64,000 bases of DNA from Modestobacter lapidis (GCA_019779905.1 JABAKE010000002.1:124001-188000), one strand, 5' to 3'. Numbered from the stretch's first letter, positions 34,871 to 44,834 are shown. Notes: generated by a model from the sequence alone, not told the origin. Program-made: numbers and translations.

Positions 34871-35503
34871 GTGCGCGTGACGGGTGAGGCCCCGAGCTGC
34901 CCACTCCTGCGGTACACCGACGCGGAGGGCCGGACCGCGGAGGTGCTGCTGACCGGTGCGGCGGCACGCCTGACCGTCGGGCGGGCACCGGAGAACGACC
35001 TCGCCCTGACGTGGGACGCCGAGGTCTCCCGGCTGCACGCCACCTTCGAGTGGATCGGCGGTACCTGGACCATCGCCGACGACGGGCTCTCGCGGAACGG
35101 CACGTACGTCAACGGCGAGCGCATCACCGGCCGGCGGCGGTTGCACGCCGGCGACGGCATCCGGGTCGGCGGCACCCTGCTGGCCTACCGGGAGTACGTG
35201 CCCCGTCGGGACGAGTCGACCCGGGTGGCTGCCGACATCCCGACCCTGAGCGCGCTGACGGAGTCGCAGCGCGCGGTGCTGCTGGCGCTGTGCCGGCCGT
35301 TCAAGCACGGCAGCGCCTACGCGGTGCCCACCACCAACCAGCAGATCGGCGCCGAGCTGTTCCTCAGCCCGGACGCGGTCAAGACGCACCTGCGGGCGCT
35401 GTTCGCAAAGTTCGGCGTCGAGGAGCTGCCGCACAACCAGAAGCGCCTGCGGCTGGTCGAGCGGGCACTGCAGAGCGGCGTCGTCCGGGACCGCGACCTG
35501 TAG
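34871..35503 (+). CDS. FHA domain protein with C-terminal helix-turn-helix
   Basis: 210 residues from GTG 34871 (GTG 34877 also possible; no ribosome binding site seen). The FHA domain covers about residues 30-105 with phosphothreonine-binding motifs LTVGRAPENDL, VSRLHATFEW and SRNGTYVNG. The C-terminal region (TNQQIGAELFLSPDAVKTHL) is a LuxR-like helix-turn-helix. It likely couples Ser/Thr-kinase signalling to transcription. Divergent from the protease gene whose upstream element borders its start, so it is the best candidate regulator of the element. Confidence 0.85.
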   Translation: MRVTGEAPSCPLLRYTDAEGRTAEVLLTGAAARLTVGRAPENDLALTWDAEVSRLHATFEWIGGTWTIADDGLSRNGTYVNGERITGRRRLHAGDGIRVGGTLLAYREYVPRRDESTRVAADIPTLSALTESQRAVLLALCRPFKHGSAYAVPTTNQQIGAELFLSPDAVKTHLRALFAKFGVEELPHNQKRLRLVERALQSGVVRDRDL

Positions 35504-35523
35504 GCCGACCGGCTCCGGACAGC

Positions 35524-35559
35524 GACCCGCCCCGACGCGGCGGCGCGTCGGGGCGGGTC
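35524..35559. terminator. bidirectional terminator
   Basis: A 15-bp perfect stem (GACCCGCCCCGACGC at 35524-35538 with its complement 35545-35559) over a 6-nt loop, between the convergent FHA-HTH and calcium-loop genes. Confidence 0.8.
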
Positions 35560-35583
35560 CGGGAAGGGCGACGGGGCGGACGG

Positions 35584-36009
35584 TCAGGCCGGCCGGCTCT
35601 GCACCAGGATGGTCACGCTGACCTCGAACGTCGCGGGGGCGCTGAAGACCCGCGGGTCGTAGGTCCAGCTGTCCACGACGAAGTCCTGGTTCGGGTCGTA
35701 ACCCCACAGGTCGGCGTAGCCGTCACCGTTGTTGTCGGTGCCGTAGGAGTCCGGCCGGGCGTCCTCGTTCGTGTCGAACAGCCACATCAGTGCCCCGTTG
35801 GCGATGACCACGTTCCGGTCGAGGTAGCCGTTGCCCGACGTGTCGGTCGCCGACCCGTCGATCCAGCCGTCCCGGTTGACGTCGTACATGTAGAAGGACT
35901 GCGCCGCGCCGGCGGCCGGCATGCCGGCCAGCGAGACGCCGGCGGCGACGGCGACCGTGCCGGCGAGGGTGGCAGCGGTTCGGAGCGGGGAGCGAGCGGT
36001 GCGGGCCAT
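35584..36009 (-). CDS. secreted calcium-loop (EF-hand/TSP3-like) protein
   Basis: 141 residues, ATG 36009. Signal peptide with cleavage near GAAQS (residues 34-37). The mature part is built from five DxNxDG-type loops: DVNRDGWIDG, DTSGNGYLD, DTNEDARPD, DNNGDGYAD and DPNQDFVVD, typical of calcium-binding thrombospondin-type-3 or dockerin-like loops. It may be an extracellular structural or matrix protein. Its upstream region shares two conserved blocks with that of the protease gene. Confidence 0.82.
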   Translation of the reverse strand: MARTARSPLRTAATLAGTVAVAAGVSLAGMPAAGAAQSFYMYDVNRDGWIDGSATDTSGNGYLDRNVVIANGALMWLFDTNEDARPDSYGTDNNGDGYADLWGYDPNQDFVVDSWTYDPRVFSAPATFEVSVTILVQSRPA

Positions 36010-36047
36010 GCCGGTGTCCCTTCGGGGAGGGGAACGGGGTGTTCCCC

Positions 36048-36114
36048 GATGGGACGAGCGTGGGGCGCGCCGGCCGGGTTCCCCAGGACCCCTGGGGTGC
36101 CGATCGACCCACCC
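36048..36114 (-). promoter_or_regulatory. shared upstream element, copy 2
   Basis: Counterpart of the element at 34791-34857: 32-bp core at 36083-36114 (three differences) and the GGGACGAGCGT block at 36051-36061. The core is 74 bp from the calcium-loop protein start, almost the same distance as in copy 1. Confidence 0.7.
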
Positions 36115-36185
36115 TGTGGCCCCCTCCAGGGCGGCCGCCTGCGGCCTCCGGCACCTGGCAGCGGTCGGCGCGCGAGGCGCGACAG

Positions 36186-37811
<1,626 letters not shown>

Positions 37812-37849
37812 GTCGGCTCCTTGGATCGGCCTCGGGGAGGTACGGGGTC

Positions 37850-37907
37850 GGCCACCCTTCAGGGTCCCGCGCCGAGCGTGCGAGGCGTGGGGGGAAGGGT
37901 GGTCCTT
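37850..37907 (-). repeat. nested-hairpin 3'-end element, copy B
   Basis: Minus-strand orientation, starting 2 bp after the proline dehydrogenase stop. Outer stem CCACCCTTC pairs with GAAGGGTGG (9 bp); inner stem CGCC/GGCG around loop TCGCACGCTC. It lies inside the putB-pruA gap, so it may lower pruA expression or process the transcript. Confidence 0.8.
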
Positions 37908-37909
37908 TC

Positions 37910-38842
37910 TCAGGACTTGGTGGCGAGCGAACGGAGGAAGAACTGCAGGTTGGCGGGGCGCTCGGCCAGCCGGCGCATGAAGTAGCCGTACCAGTCGGCG
38001 CCGTAGGGGACGTAGGCCCGCACGGTGTGCCCGGCGGCGGCCAGCCGGGCCTGCTCGTCGGGCCGGATGCCGTAGAGCAGCTGGAACTCGTAGCTGTCGG
38101 AGGCCCGGCCGGTCCCGGCGACCAGGGCGAGCAGCCGCTCGATCAACGCAGGATCGTGGGTGCCGGCCATCGGGTACCCGGGGCCGCGGACCAGGATCTC
38201 GAGGCAGCGGGCGTAGGCCGCGTCGACCTCGGCCTTGTCCTGGTGGGCGACGGTGGCCGGCTCGCGGTAGGCGCCCTTGACCAGCCGTACCCGCGAGCCC
38301 GGGGCGGCCAGCGCGCGCGCGTCGTCCTCGGTGCGGTGCAGCATCGCCTGCAGCACCGCACCGGTGCCGGGGTGGTCGCGGCGCAGCTCGGCCAGGACGG
38401 CGAGGGTCGAGTCGACCGTCCGGTGACCCTCCATGTCCAGGGTCACCGTGGTGCCGTGCGCGGTGGCCGCCTCGGCCACCGCGCGCACCAGCTCCAGCGC
38501 CACGTCGTGCCCGCCCACCGGCAGCGCCTGCCCGAAGGCCGACAGCTTGACCGACACCTCCGCCGCCCGGCCGAGGCCGAGCGGGGCGAGGCCGTCGAGC
38601 GCGGCGAGGTAGGCGTCCCGGGAACGGAGCGCCGCGCTGCGGTCGGTCACGTCCTCGCCGAGATGGTCGAGGGTGACGGCGATGCCGTCGGCGGCCAGCG
38701 TCCGGACGGCGGCCAGCGCGTCGGGCAGCGCGTCGCCGGCGACGAACCGGTCGACGACCCGGCGGGTCACCGGCGTCCCGGTGACGACGCGGCGCAGCGC
38801 CGGCCGGCGGGCCGCGGCGAGCAGGGCCTTCTGGGTCAGCAC
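37910..38842 (-). CDS. putB: proline dehydrogenase
   Basis: 310 residues from GTG 38842 with GGAGG 6 bp upstream. FAD-dependent beta/alpha barrel with VSVKLSAFG, VTLDMEG, RVRLVKGAYRE, and the C-terminal YFMRRLAERPANLQFFLRSL that binds proline and FAD. It oxidises proline to P5C at the membrane. Monofunctional, unlike the PutA fusion of enteric bacteria. Divergent from a PucR-type regulator with a 129-bp gap. Confidence 0.95.
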   Translation of the reverse strand: MLTQKALLAAARRPALRRVVTGTPVTRRVVDRFVAGDALPDALAAVRTLAADGIAVTLDHLGEDVTDRSAALRSRDAYLAALDGLAPLGLGRAAEVSVKLSAFGQALPVGGHDVALELVRAVAEAATAHGTTVTLDMEGHRTVDSTLAVLAELRRDHPGTGAVLQAMLHRTEDDARALAAPGSRVRLVKGAYREPATVAHQDKAEVDAAYARCLEILVRGPGYPMAGTHDPALIERLLALVAGTGRASDSYEFQLLYGIRPDEQARLAAAGHTVRAYVPYGADWYGYFMRRLAERPANLQFFLRSLATKS

Positions 38843-38971
38843 GGGCCACCTCCGGTCGAGCGCCGGGCACCCGACGCTGGACCCGACGCTAGGGACGGCG
38901 CGGCCGCCCCACCACGGACAGCTGTCGGAACTCTGCTCATACGATCGTCTGAGACAGCCGGGGAGGCAACC

Positions 38972-40147
38972 GTGCGCGACGACCTGCAGGACCTGGTGGA
39001 CGAGGTGTCCCGGCTGCTCGGCGCACCGGCGACGCTGGAGGACCGCGACTTCACCCTGCTGGCGTTCTGCGCACACCCGGCCAGCGGGGACGACGCCGCG
39101 CCGGGCACCGCGCTCGACGCCGTCCGCACCCGGTCGATCCTGACCCGCGGCTCACCGGTGGCGACCCGGCGCTGGTTCGAGGAGTTCGGCATCGCCACGG
39201 CGACCGGGCCGCTGCGCATCCCCGCCGATCCGGACGCCGGAATCCTCACCCGGTTGTGCCTGCCGGTGCGGTCGGCCGGGCTGCTGCACGGCTGGCTGTG
39301 GCTGCTCGACGAGGGGCGCACCGACCTCGGCGACCCGGCGGCGCCCGCACTGGTCGCCGCCCTGGAGCTGGCTGCGGCGGCCGGCCGGCTGCTCGCCGGC
39401 GACGGCGCCCCGGGGACGGCGGACCTGTCGGCGGCACTGCGGTCGGTGCTGCTCGGTATCGCCCCGCTACGGGCGACGCAGACCCTGGCCGCCGCTCTCG
39501 GCGACCGCACCCCGGTCGCCCTGGTCGCCCTGCACCCGGCGGCCGGCGGGCTGCCCCCCGGCTGGGTACCGCCCGCCGCCGGCGCCGTCCCGGTGGTGCT
39601 GGACGGCGGGGAGGTCGCCGTCCTGCTGCCGCTGCCGCGGGCCGCTGACCCCCGCCCGGCCGGCGCGCTGACCGCCGCCGCCCTGGCCGGCCTCCCGCCC
39701 GGCAGCACCGCCGGCGTGTCGGCCGCGCGCACCGGCTGCGGCGAGCTGCCGGCACAGTGGCACGAGGCGCGCACCGCCGCCCGCGTCGCGGCGGTGGCTC
39801 CCGGGCTGGCCCCGGTCGCGTCCTGGACCGAGCTGGGTGCCTGGCGCTCGGTCGCCGAGCTGTCCGGGCCCGACCCGGCGCTGGCCCGGCTGCTGGCCGA
39901 TCCGGTGCTCACCGAGACCGCCGGGGTGTGGCTGGACTGCGCCGGCAGCCCGCAGCGCGCGGCGTCCCGGCTGCGCATCCACCGGCAGACGCTGTACTAC
40001 CGGCTCGGCCGGATCGCCGACCTCACCGGGCTGGACCTCGCCGACGGCGCCGACCGGCTGCTGCTGCACCTCGGCGTGCGGGCGGCCCGGCTGCTCCGGG
40101 CGCGGACACCGGTCGGCACCGGTCGTGACCTAGGCTCAGCAGGCTGA
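38972..40147 (+). CDS. PucR/CdaR-type transcriptional regulator (PutR-like)
   Basis: 391 residues from GTG 38972 after GGGAGG (38961-38966). The C-terminal helix-turn-helix RAASRLRIHRQTLYYRLGRI with DLTGLDL is the PucR/HTH_30 signature. The N-terminal ~300 residues are the sensory part with no obvious cofactor site. Its position opposite the proline dehydrogenase matches actinobacterial PutR activators of proline catabolism. Its stop overlaps the heme oxygenase start (TGATG), forming an operon with the photoreceptor genes. Confidence 0.88.
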   Translation: MRDDLQDLVDEVSRLLGAPATLEDRDFTLLAFCAHPASGDDAAPGTALDAVRTRSILTRGSPVATRRWFEEFGIATATGPLRIPADPDAGILTRLCLPVRSAGLLHGWLWLLDEGRTDLGDPAAPALVAALELAAAAGRLLAGDGAPGTADLSAALRSVLLGIAPLRATQTLAAALGDRTPVALVALHPAAGGLPPGWVPPAAGAVPVVLDGGEVAVLLPLPRAADPRPAGALTAAALAGLPPGSTAGVSAARTGCGELPAQWHEARTAARVAAVAPGLAPVASWTELGAWRSVAELSGPDPALARLLADPVLTETAGVWLDCAGSPQRAASRLRIHRQTLYYRLGRIADLTGLDLADGADRLLLHLGVRAARLLRARTPVGTGRDLGSAG

Positions 40148-40872
40148 TGACTTCGGGAAGACAGGCGCTGCCGGGCGGCGGGCACGGCGCCGCGGGGGAC
40201 GGGGACCGGGTGGCCGACGACGCGGACGTGCTGCGCCGGCTGCGCGCCGACACCGCGCCGGAGCACGAGGCGGTCGAGCAGGCGCTGAACCTCCTCGACG
40301 CCGGCCTGACCCCCGCCCGGCTGACCGTGGTGCTGGCCCGGATGCACGCCTTCTGGCTCGCCGCGGAAGCGGGGCTGGACGCGTGGGCCGCCGCGTCGCC
40401 GGCCGCCGCGGCCGCCCTGCAGTGGACCGACCGCCGCCGGACCCACCTGTTCGCCGCCGACCTCGCCGCGCTGGGCGCCGCGCCGGCCGGGCCCGGCGAC
40501 GCACCCGACCTGCCCGCGGTCCCCGACACCGACGCCGCGCTCGGCCGGCTGTACGTGCTGGAGGGATCGACGTTGGGCGGGGTGTTCATCGACCGGCACC
40601 TGGCCACGCTTCCCCAGCTGGCCGGCACCGGCACCCTGCGCGCCTTCTCCCCCTACGGCGGGCGCGCCGGCGCCATGTGGCACGCCTACCGCGCGGCCAC
40701 CCGCGCGCACGTCGCCACCGGCGGGGACGCCGACCGGCTGGTCGCCGCCGCGCAGCAGACGTTCACCGCGCTCGCCGCCTGGTGCGGCGCGCCCGTGCTG
40801 GAGCACACCGGCACCGCAGCACCGGGGCCGCGCGGTCGCGCGGCCCGACGGAACGAGGCCCCCGTCCCATGA
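40147..40872 (+). CDS. bphO: biliverdin-producing heme oxygenase (BphO)
   Basis: 241 residues, ATG 40147. Proximal heme ligand His40 lies in DTAPEHEAVEQALNLLD and the distal helix is YVLEGSTLGGVFI, as in bacterial BphO. It opens heme to biliverdin IX-alpha, the chromophore of the phytochrome encoded next; the two genes overlap by ATGA. About 20 N-terminal residues are Gly-rich and may be non-native; GTG 40210 is an alternative start. The C-terminus is slightly longer than typical. Confidence 0.9.
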   Translation: MTSGRQALPGGGHGAAGDGDRVADDADVLRRLRADTAPEHEAVEQALNLLDAGLTPARLTVVLARMHAFWLAAEAGLDAWAAASPAAAAALQWTDRRRTHLFAADLAALGAAPAGPGDAPDLPAVPDTDAALGRLYVLEGSTLGGVFIDRHLATLPQLAGTGTLRAFSPYGGRAGAMWHAYRAATRAHVATGGDADRLVAAAQQTFTALAAWCGAPVLEHTGTAAPGPRGRAARRNEAPVP

Positions 40873-43238
40873 CCGACCAACTCGGGTCGGGGAACTGGCT
40901 GGCGCCGGGCACCCCCGTCGACCTCGGCAACTGCGAGCGCGAGCCCATCCACGTGCCGGGCAGCATCCAGCCGCGCGGCGTCCTGCTGGCGGTGAGCGAA
41001 CCGGACATGGTGGTCCGGCAGGTGTCGCGCAACCTCGCCGCCGTCGTCGGGACGGCGTGGGACGACGCGCTGGGCCGGTCGCTGGCCGACGTGCTCGGCG
41101 CCGTCCCGGCCCAGGCGATCGCCCGCTCGGCCCGGGCGTTCGGCGACCTGCGCGAGCGCAACCCGGTGGAGCTGGTGCTCGACCTGGCCGGCACGCCCGT
41201 CCCGGTCGACGCGATCCTGCACCGCGCCGTCCACTCCTTCGATCAGCCCGCGCGCCCGGCCGGTGACGGCGCCCCGGCCGCGCGGACGGCGAGCACGCTG
41301 GTCGTGGAGCTGGAACCGGCCTACGGCCCCCGGCCGTTCAGCTTCCCGAACACCTACCAGGCGGTACGCGGAACGATCAGCGAGCTCAACCGGGCCGCGG
41401 GCCTGCAGGAGCTCTACGACATCACCGCCACGGCGGTCCGCACCCTCACCGGCTTCGACCGCGTGATGGTCTACCGCTACGACGCCGACTACAACGGCGA
41501 GGTCGTCGCCGAGGCCAAGCTGCCGGAGCTGAACTCCTTCCTCGGCCTGCACTACCCCGCCTCCGACATCCCGGCCCAGGCCCGGGCGCTGTACGAGAAG
41601 AACTGGATCCGGCTGATCTCCGACGTCGGCTACACCCCGGCACCGCTGGAGCCGGTCGAGCTGCCCGTCACCGGCCGGCCGCTGGACCTCACCTACTCCA
41701 CGCTGCGCAGCGTCTCCCCGATCCACTGCGAGTACCTGCAGAACATGGGCGTGCGGGCGTCGATGTCGATCTCGCTGCTGCACGGCGAACGGCTGTGGGG
41801 GCTCATCGCCTGCCACCACTACTCCGGGCCGCACGCCCCGCCGTACGCCACCCGCGCGGCTGCGGAGTTCCTCGGCTCGACGCTGTCGCTGCGGCTGGTC
41901 GACCGGGCGCAGGAGGAGGAGCACCGGCGGGCACTGCGGGTGCGCTCCACGCTGGCCTGGCTGACCGCCGCCACGCTGGACGAGGACCGCCCGCTGGCCG
42001 AGACGCTGCTGGGCCGGCCCGGAATGCTCGACGTCGTTCCGGCCGACTCGGTGCACGTGGGCCTGCAGGGACGCACCGGCACGGCCGGCGTGCCGCTGCC
42101 GCCGGCGGTGGTCAGCTCGCTCGCGGCCTGGGCGGCGCACCAGGGCGAGGACGTCGTCGTCACCGACCAGCTGCCATTGGTGGCGCCGGAGCTCGACGTT
42201 CCCGCCGGGATGGCGTGCGGGGTGCTGGCGCTGCCGCTGCCCGACGGTCAGTACGTGCTCTGGACCCGCGGCGAGCAGGTGCACTCCGTCGACTGGGGCG
42301 GCGACCCGCACAACAAGGCGATCGCCGAGCGCGAGGGCGACGCGGTGCGGCTGTCGCCGCGCACGTCCTTCGACCGGTGGCGGGAGACGGTCCGCGACCG
42401 CTCCGACCCGTGGACGGCGGCCGAGCTGGCCGAGGCGGGCGAGCTGCGCACCCACCTGCTGGAGGCGCTCTACGCCCGGTCCCGGCGGGTGGCGCGGGCC
42501 GCGCTCACCCTGCAGCGCAGCCTGCTGTCCGAGCCGCCGGACCCCGACTCGCTGGAGTTCGCGGTGCGCTACGTCCCGGCGGCGCGGGAGGCCCAGGTCG
42601 GCGGCGACTGGTACGACGTGTTCGAGCAGCCCGATGGCGCGACCGCGCTGGTCATCGGCGACGTGGTGGGGCACGACACCGAGGCGGCCGCCTGCATGGG
42701 GCAGCTGCGCGGGCTGCTGCGCGGGATCAGCTTCGACAGCGCCGACAGCCCGGCCGGGGTGCTGACCCGGCTGGACCGGGCGATGGACGGTCTGCACCTG
42801 CAGACCCTGGCCTCGGTGCTGGTCGCCCGCCTGGAGCAGACCCCCGCGGAGGTGGCCGCCGGCACCACCCGGCTGCGCTGGTCCAACGCCGGTCACCTGC
42901 CTCCGGTGGTGCTGCTGCCCGACGGCTCGACCGAGGTGCTCACCCGCACCCCGGCCGAGCTGCTCACCGGGGTGCACACCGACGCGGAACGTCGCGATCA
43001 CGTGGTCACCCTGCCCCGCGGCGCGACCGTGCTGCTCTACACCGACGGCCTGGTCGAGCGCCGTGACCGGCTCTTCGACACCGGCATCGCCCGGCTGCGC
43101 GAGGAGCTCACCGCGCTGCGCGACCGGCCGGTGGCCGAGCTGGCCGACGAGCTGCTCGCGCGGCTGCTGCCCGAGCGGGCCGAGGACGACGTCGCGCTGA
43201 TCGTGGTGCGGCTGCACCGCCAGGACCGCCCCGCCTGA
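40869..43238 (+). CDS. bphP: bacteriophytochrome with C-terminal PP2C (SpoIIE) phosphatase
   Basis: 789 residues, ATG 40869. PAS domain: Cys22 in NCEREPIHVPGSIQPRG is the biliverdin attachment site. GAF domain: PASDIPAQAR around Asp233, and His286 in SPIHCEYL. PHY domain: tongue motif PRTSF at 497-501. The output is not a histidine kinase but a PP2C/SpoIIE domain (about residues 560-780) with GGDWYD at 578, GDVVGHDTEAA, YTDGLVER and DDVALIVV, all metal-binding motifs intact. It is a red/far-red photoreceptor that likely dephosphorylates an anti-sigma antagonist. Confidence 0.96.
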   Translation: MTDQLGSGNWLAPGTPVDLGNCEREPIHVPGSIQPRGVLLAVSEPDMVVRQVSRNLAAVVGTAWDDALGRSLADVLGAVPAQAIARSARAFGDLRERNPVELVLDLAGTPVPVDAILHRAVHSFDQPARPAGDGAPAARTASTLVVELEPAYGPRPFSFPNTYQAVRGTISELNRAAGLQELYDITATAVRTLTGFDRVMVYRYDADYNGEVVAEAKLPELNSFLGLHYPASDIPAQARALYEKNWIRLISDVGYTPAPLEPVELPVTGRPLDLTYSTLRSVSPIHCEYLQNMGVRASMSISLLHGERLWGLIACHHYSGPHAPPYATRAAAEFLGSTLSLRLVDRAQEEEHRRALRVRSTLAWLTAATLDEDRPLAETLLGRPGMLDVVPADSVHVGLQGRTGTAGVPLPPAVVSSLAAWAAHQGEDVVVTDQLPLVAPELDVPAGMACGVLALPLPDGQYVLWTRGEQVHSVDWGGDPHNKAIAEREGDAVRLSPRTSFDRWRETVRDRSDPWTAAELAEAGELRTHLLEALYARSRRVARAALTLQRSLLSEPPDPDSLEFAVRYVPAAREAQVGGDWYDVFEQPDGATALVIGDVVGHDTEAAACMGQLRGLLRGISFDSADSPAGVLTRLDRAMDGLHLQTLASVLVARLEQTPAEVAAGTTRLRWSNAGHLPPVVLLPDGSTEVLTRTPAELLTGVHTDAERRDHVVTLPRGATVLLYTDGLVERRDRLFDTGIARLREELTALRDRPVAELADELLARLLPERAEDDVALIVVRLHRQDRPA

Positions 43239-43240
43239 AG

Positions 43241-43298
43241 AAGGACCCCCTTGCCCCCCACCACTCGCAAGCTCGTGGCGGGACCCTGCAAGGGGGCC
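43241..43298 (+). repeat. nested-hairpin 3'-end element, copy C
   Basis: Starts AAGGACC 2 bp after the bphP stop. Outer stem CCCCCTTGC (43246-43254) pairs perfectly with GCAAGGGGG (43288-43296); inner stem CCAC/GTGG encloses loop TCGCAAGCTC (43265-43274). Confidence 0.8.
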
Positions 43299-43301
43299 TG
43301 A

Positions 43302-43574
43302 TCAGCGGTCGGTGAATTCCGGGGTCAACTCGTCACCCGGGTCCCCACCGGGGATGCCCGCCGTCGGGAGGGGTGCGTCATCGTCAGCGGCCGCGGCGGC
43401 CGCCGGGGAGTCCTCCACGGCAGCCTGTGCGGGGCCGGCGGCCGGCGTAGCCAGCTCCTCGAGGACCTGCTTCTCGTCGGGGTCCAGCGGTCCGCCGTCC
43501 CGGTGCTCGCCGGGTTCGCCCTCGTCGTTGCCGGTGGCCATCGCGGTGTCGGGGGTGGTGTCGTCTGGGGTCAC
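43302..43574 (-). CDS. small acidic Ala-rich protein
   Basis: 90 residues from GTG 43574 (ATG further in also possible). Strongly acidic, low-complexity (NDEGEPGEHRDGGPLDPDEK, AAAAADDDAP), no membrane segment, likely disordered. Function unknown; convergent with bphP. Confidence 0.45.
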   Translation of the reverse strand: MTPDDTTPDTAMATGNDEGEPGEHRDGGPLDPDEKQVLEELATPAAGPAQAAVEDSPAAAAAADDDAPLPTAGIPGGDPGDELTPEFTDR

Positions 43575-43616
43575 CGCCCTGCACTACCTGCCCGGGCGCC
43601 CCGCCAACCGTCGGGA

Positions 43617-44666
43617 TCAGGCGGCGTCGGCCCTGGCCAGGGTGCGCAGCAGCTCCCGTGCCGCGCGGGGGCCGGCCCGGTTGGCGCCGATGGTGCTCGC
43701 CGACGGGCCGTAGCCGACCAGGTGCAGCCGCGGCTCGCCGACCACCCGGGTGCCGTCCATGACGATGCCGCCGCCCGCGGCCCGGAGGTGCAGTGGGGCG
43801 AGGTGGTCCAGGGCCGGGCGGAAGCCGGTGGCCCAGAGGACGACGTCGGCGCGCAGGGTGCGGCCCGGGTCGCCGTCCCACGCCACGCCGTCCGGCGTCA
43901 GCCGGTCGAACACCGGCAACCGGTCCAGCACACCCCGCGCCCGGGCGGCCAGCACGGCGTCGGTCTCCATCAGACCGGTGACGCCGACGACGCTCCCCGG
44001 CGGCAGCCCGGCCCGCACCCGCTGGTCGACCAGCGCGACCGCGGCCCGGCCGGCGTCGGCGTCGAAGGCGCTGCTGCGCCAGACCGGCTCGCGGCGGGTG
44101 ACCCAGGTGGTCGTCGTGACCTCGCTGATCTCGATGAGCTGCTGCACCGCGGAGGTGCCGCCGCCCACCACGACCACGTGCCGGCCGCGGAACTCCTCGG
44201 CTCCGCGGTAGTCCGCGGCGTGCAGCTGGCGTCCGCGGAACTGCTCGCGGCCGGGATAGGCGGGCCAGAACGGCCGGGTCCAGGTGCCGGTGGCGTTCAC
44301 CAGCCCGGACGCCGTCCACTCCCCCGCGCTGGTGTCCAGCGTGAAGCCGTCGTCGGTGCGGTGCACGGCGCGCACCGCCACCGGCCGGCGCACCGGCAGC
44401 TGGAAGCGGCGCTCGTAGTCGGCGAAGTACCCGGCGACCACCTCGCTGGCCGGGCTGGCCGGGTCCGCGGCGGGCAGCTCCATGCCGGGCAGCGCGGCGA
44501 TGCGGTGCGCCCGGTCCAGCCGGAGCGAGGGCCAGCGGTGCTGCCACGCCCCACCGGGACCGTCGTCGCCGTCCAGCACCACGAAGTCGGCCCCGGCCCG
44601 GGCCAGCGCGTGCGCCGCGGACAGGCCGGCCTGGCCGCCACCGATCACCACGACGTCGTTGTGCAC
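43617..44666 (-). CDS. FAD-dependent flavoprotein oxidoreductase/monooxygenase
   Basis: 349 residues from GTG 44666; longer frames are unsupported. N-terminal FAD-binding motif DVVVIGGGQAGLSAAHALAR and a second Rossmann motif VVVVGGGTSAVQQL for NADPH, with ATGTWTRP and LWATGFRP (ATG motifs) between and after. Resembles YhiN/TrkA-like and arsenite-associated flavin monooxygenases, but no arsenic genes are nearby. Soluble; substrate unknown. Confidence 0.85.
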   Translation of the reverse strand: MHNDVVVIGGGQAGLSAAHALARAGADFVVLDGDDGPGGAWQHRWPSLRLDRAHRIAALPGMELPAADPASPASEVVAGYFADYERRFQLPVRRPVAVRAVHRTDDGFTLDTSAGEWTASGLVNATGTWTRPFWPAYPGREQFRGRQLHAADYRGAEEFRGRHVVVVGGGTSAVQQLIEISEVTTTTWVTRREPVWRSSAFDADAGRAAVALVDQRVRAGLPPGSVVGVTGLMETDAVLAARARGVLDRLPVFDRLTPDGVAWDGDPGRTLRADVVLWATGFRPALDHLAPLHLRAAGGGIVMDGTRVVGEPRLHLVGYGPSASTIGANRAGPRAARELLRTLARADAA

Positions 44667-44834
44667 GTCGGCTGCAACACCGCCCGCCCCGCCGTTCTGC
44701 CCGACCCACCCGCACCGGGGCCGATCAGGGGCGGACGGCGACCAGGACGGCGCCTGCGTCCCCCGATGTGTCGGCGCCCGGTCAGCGGGCACATACGGAG
44801 AGTCGGAGCAGACGACACACACGGGGCGGACCGC

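Noticed and set aside
43241-43298. Repeat element as an ANTAR RNA target
   Set aside because: ANTAR targets are two adjacent hairpins with hexanucleotide loops (A1, G4). This element is one nested structure with a 10-nt loop, so it does not fit.
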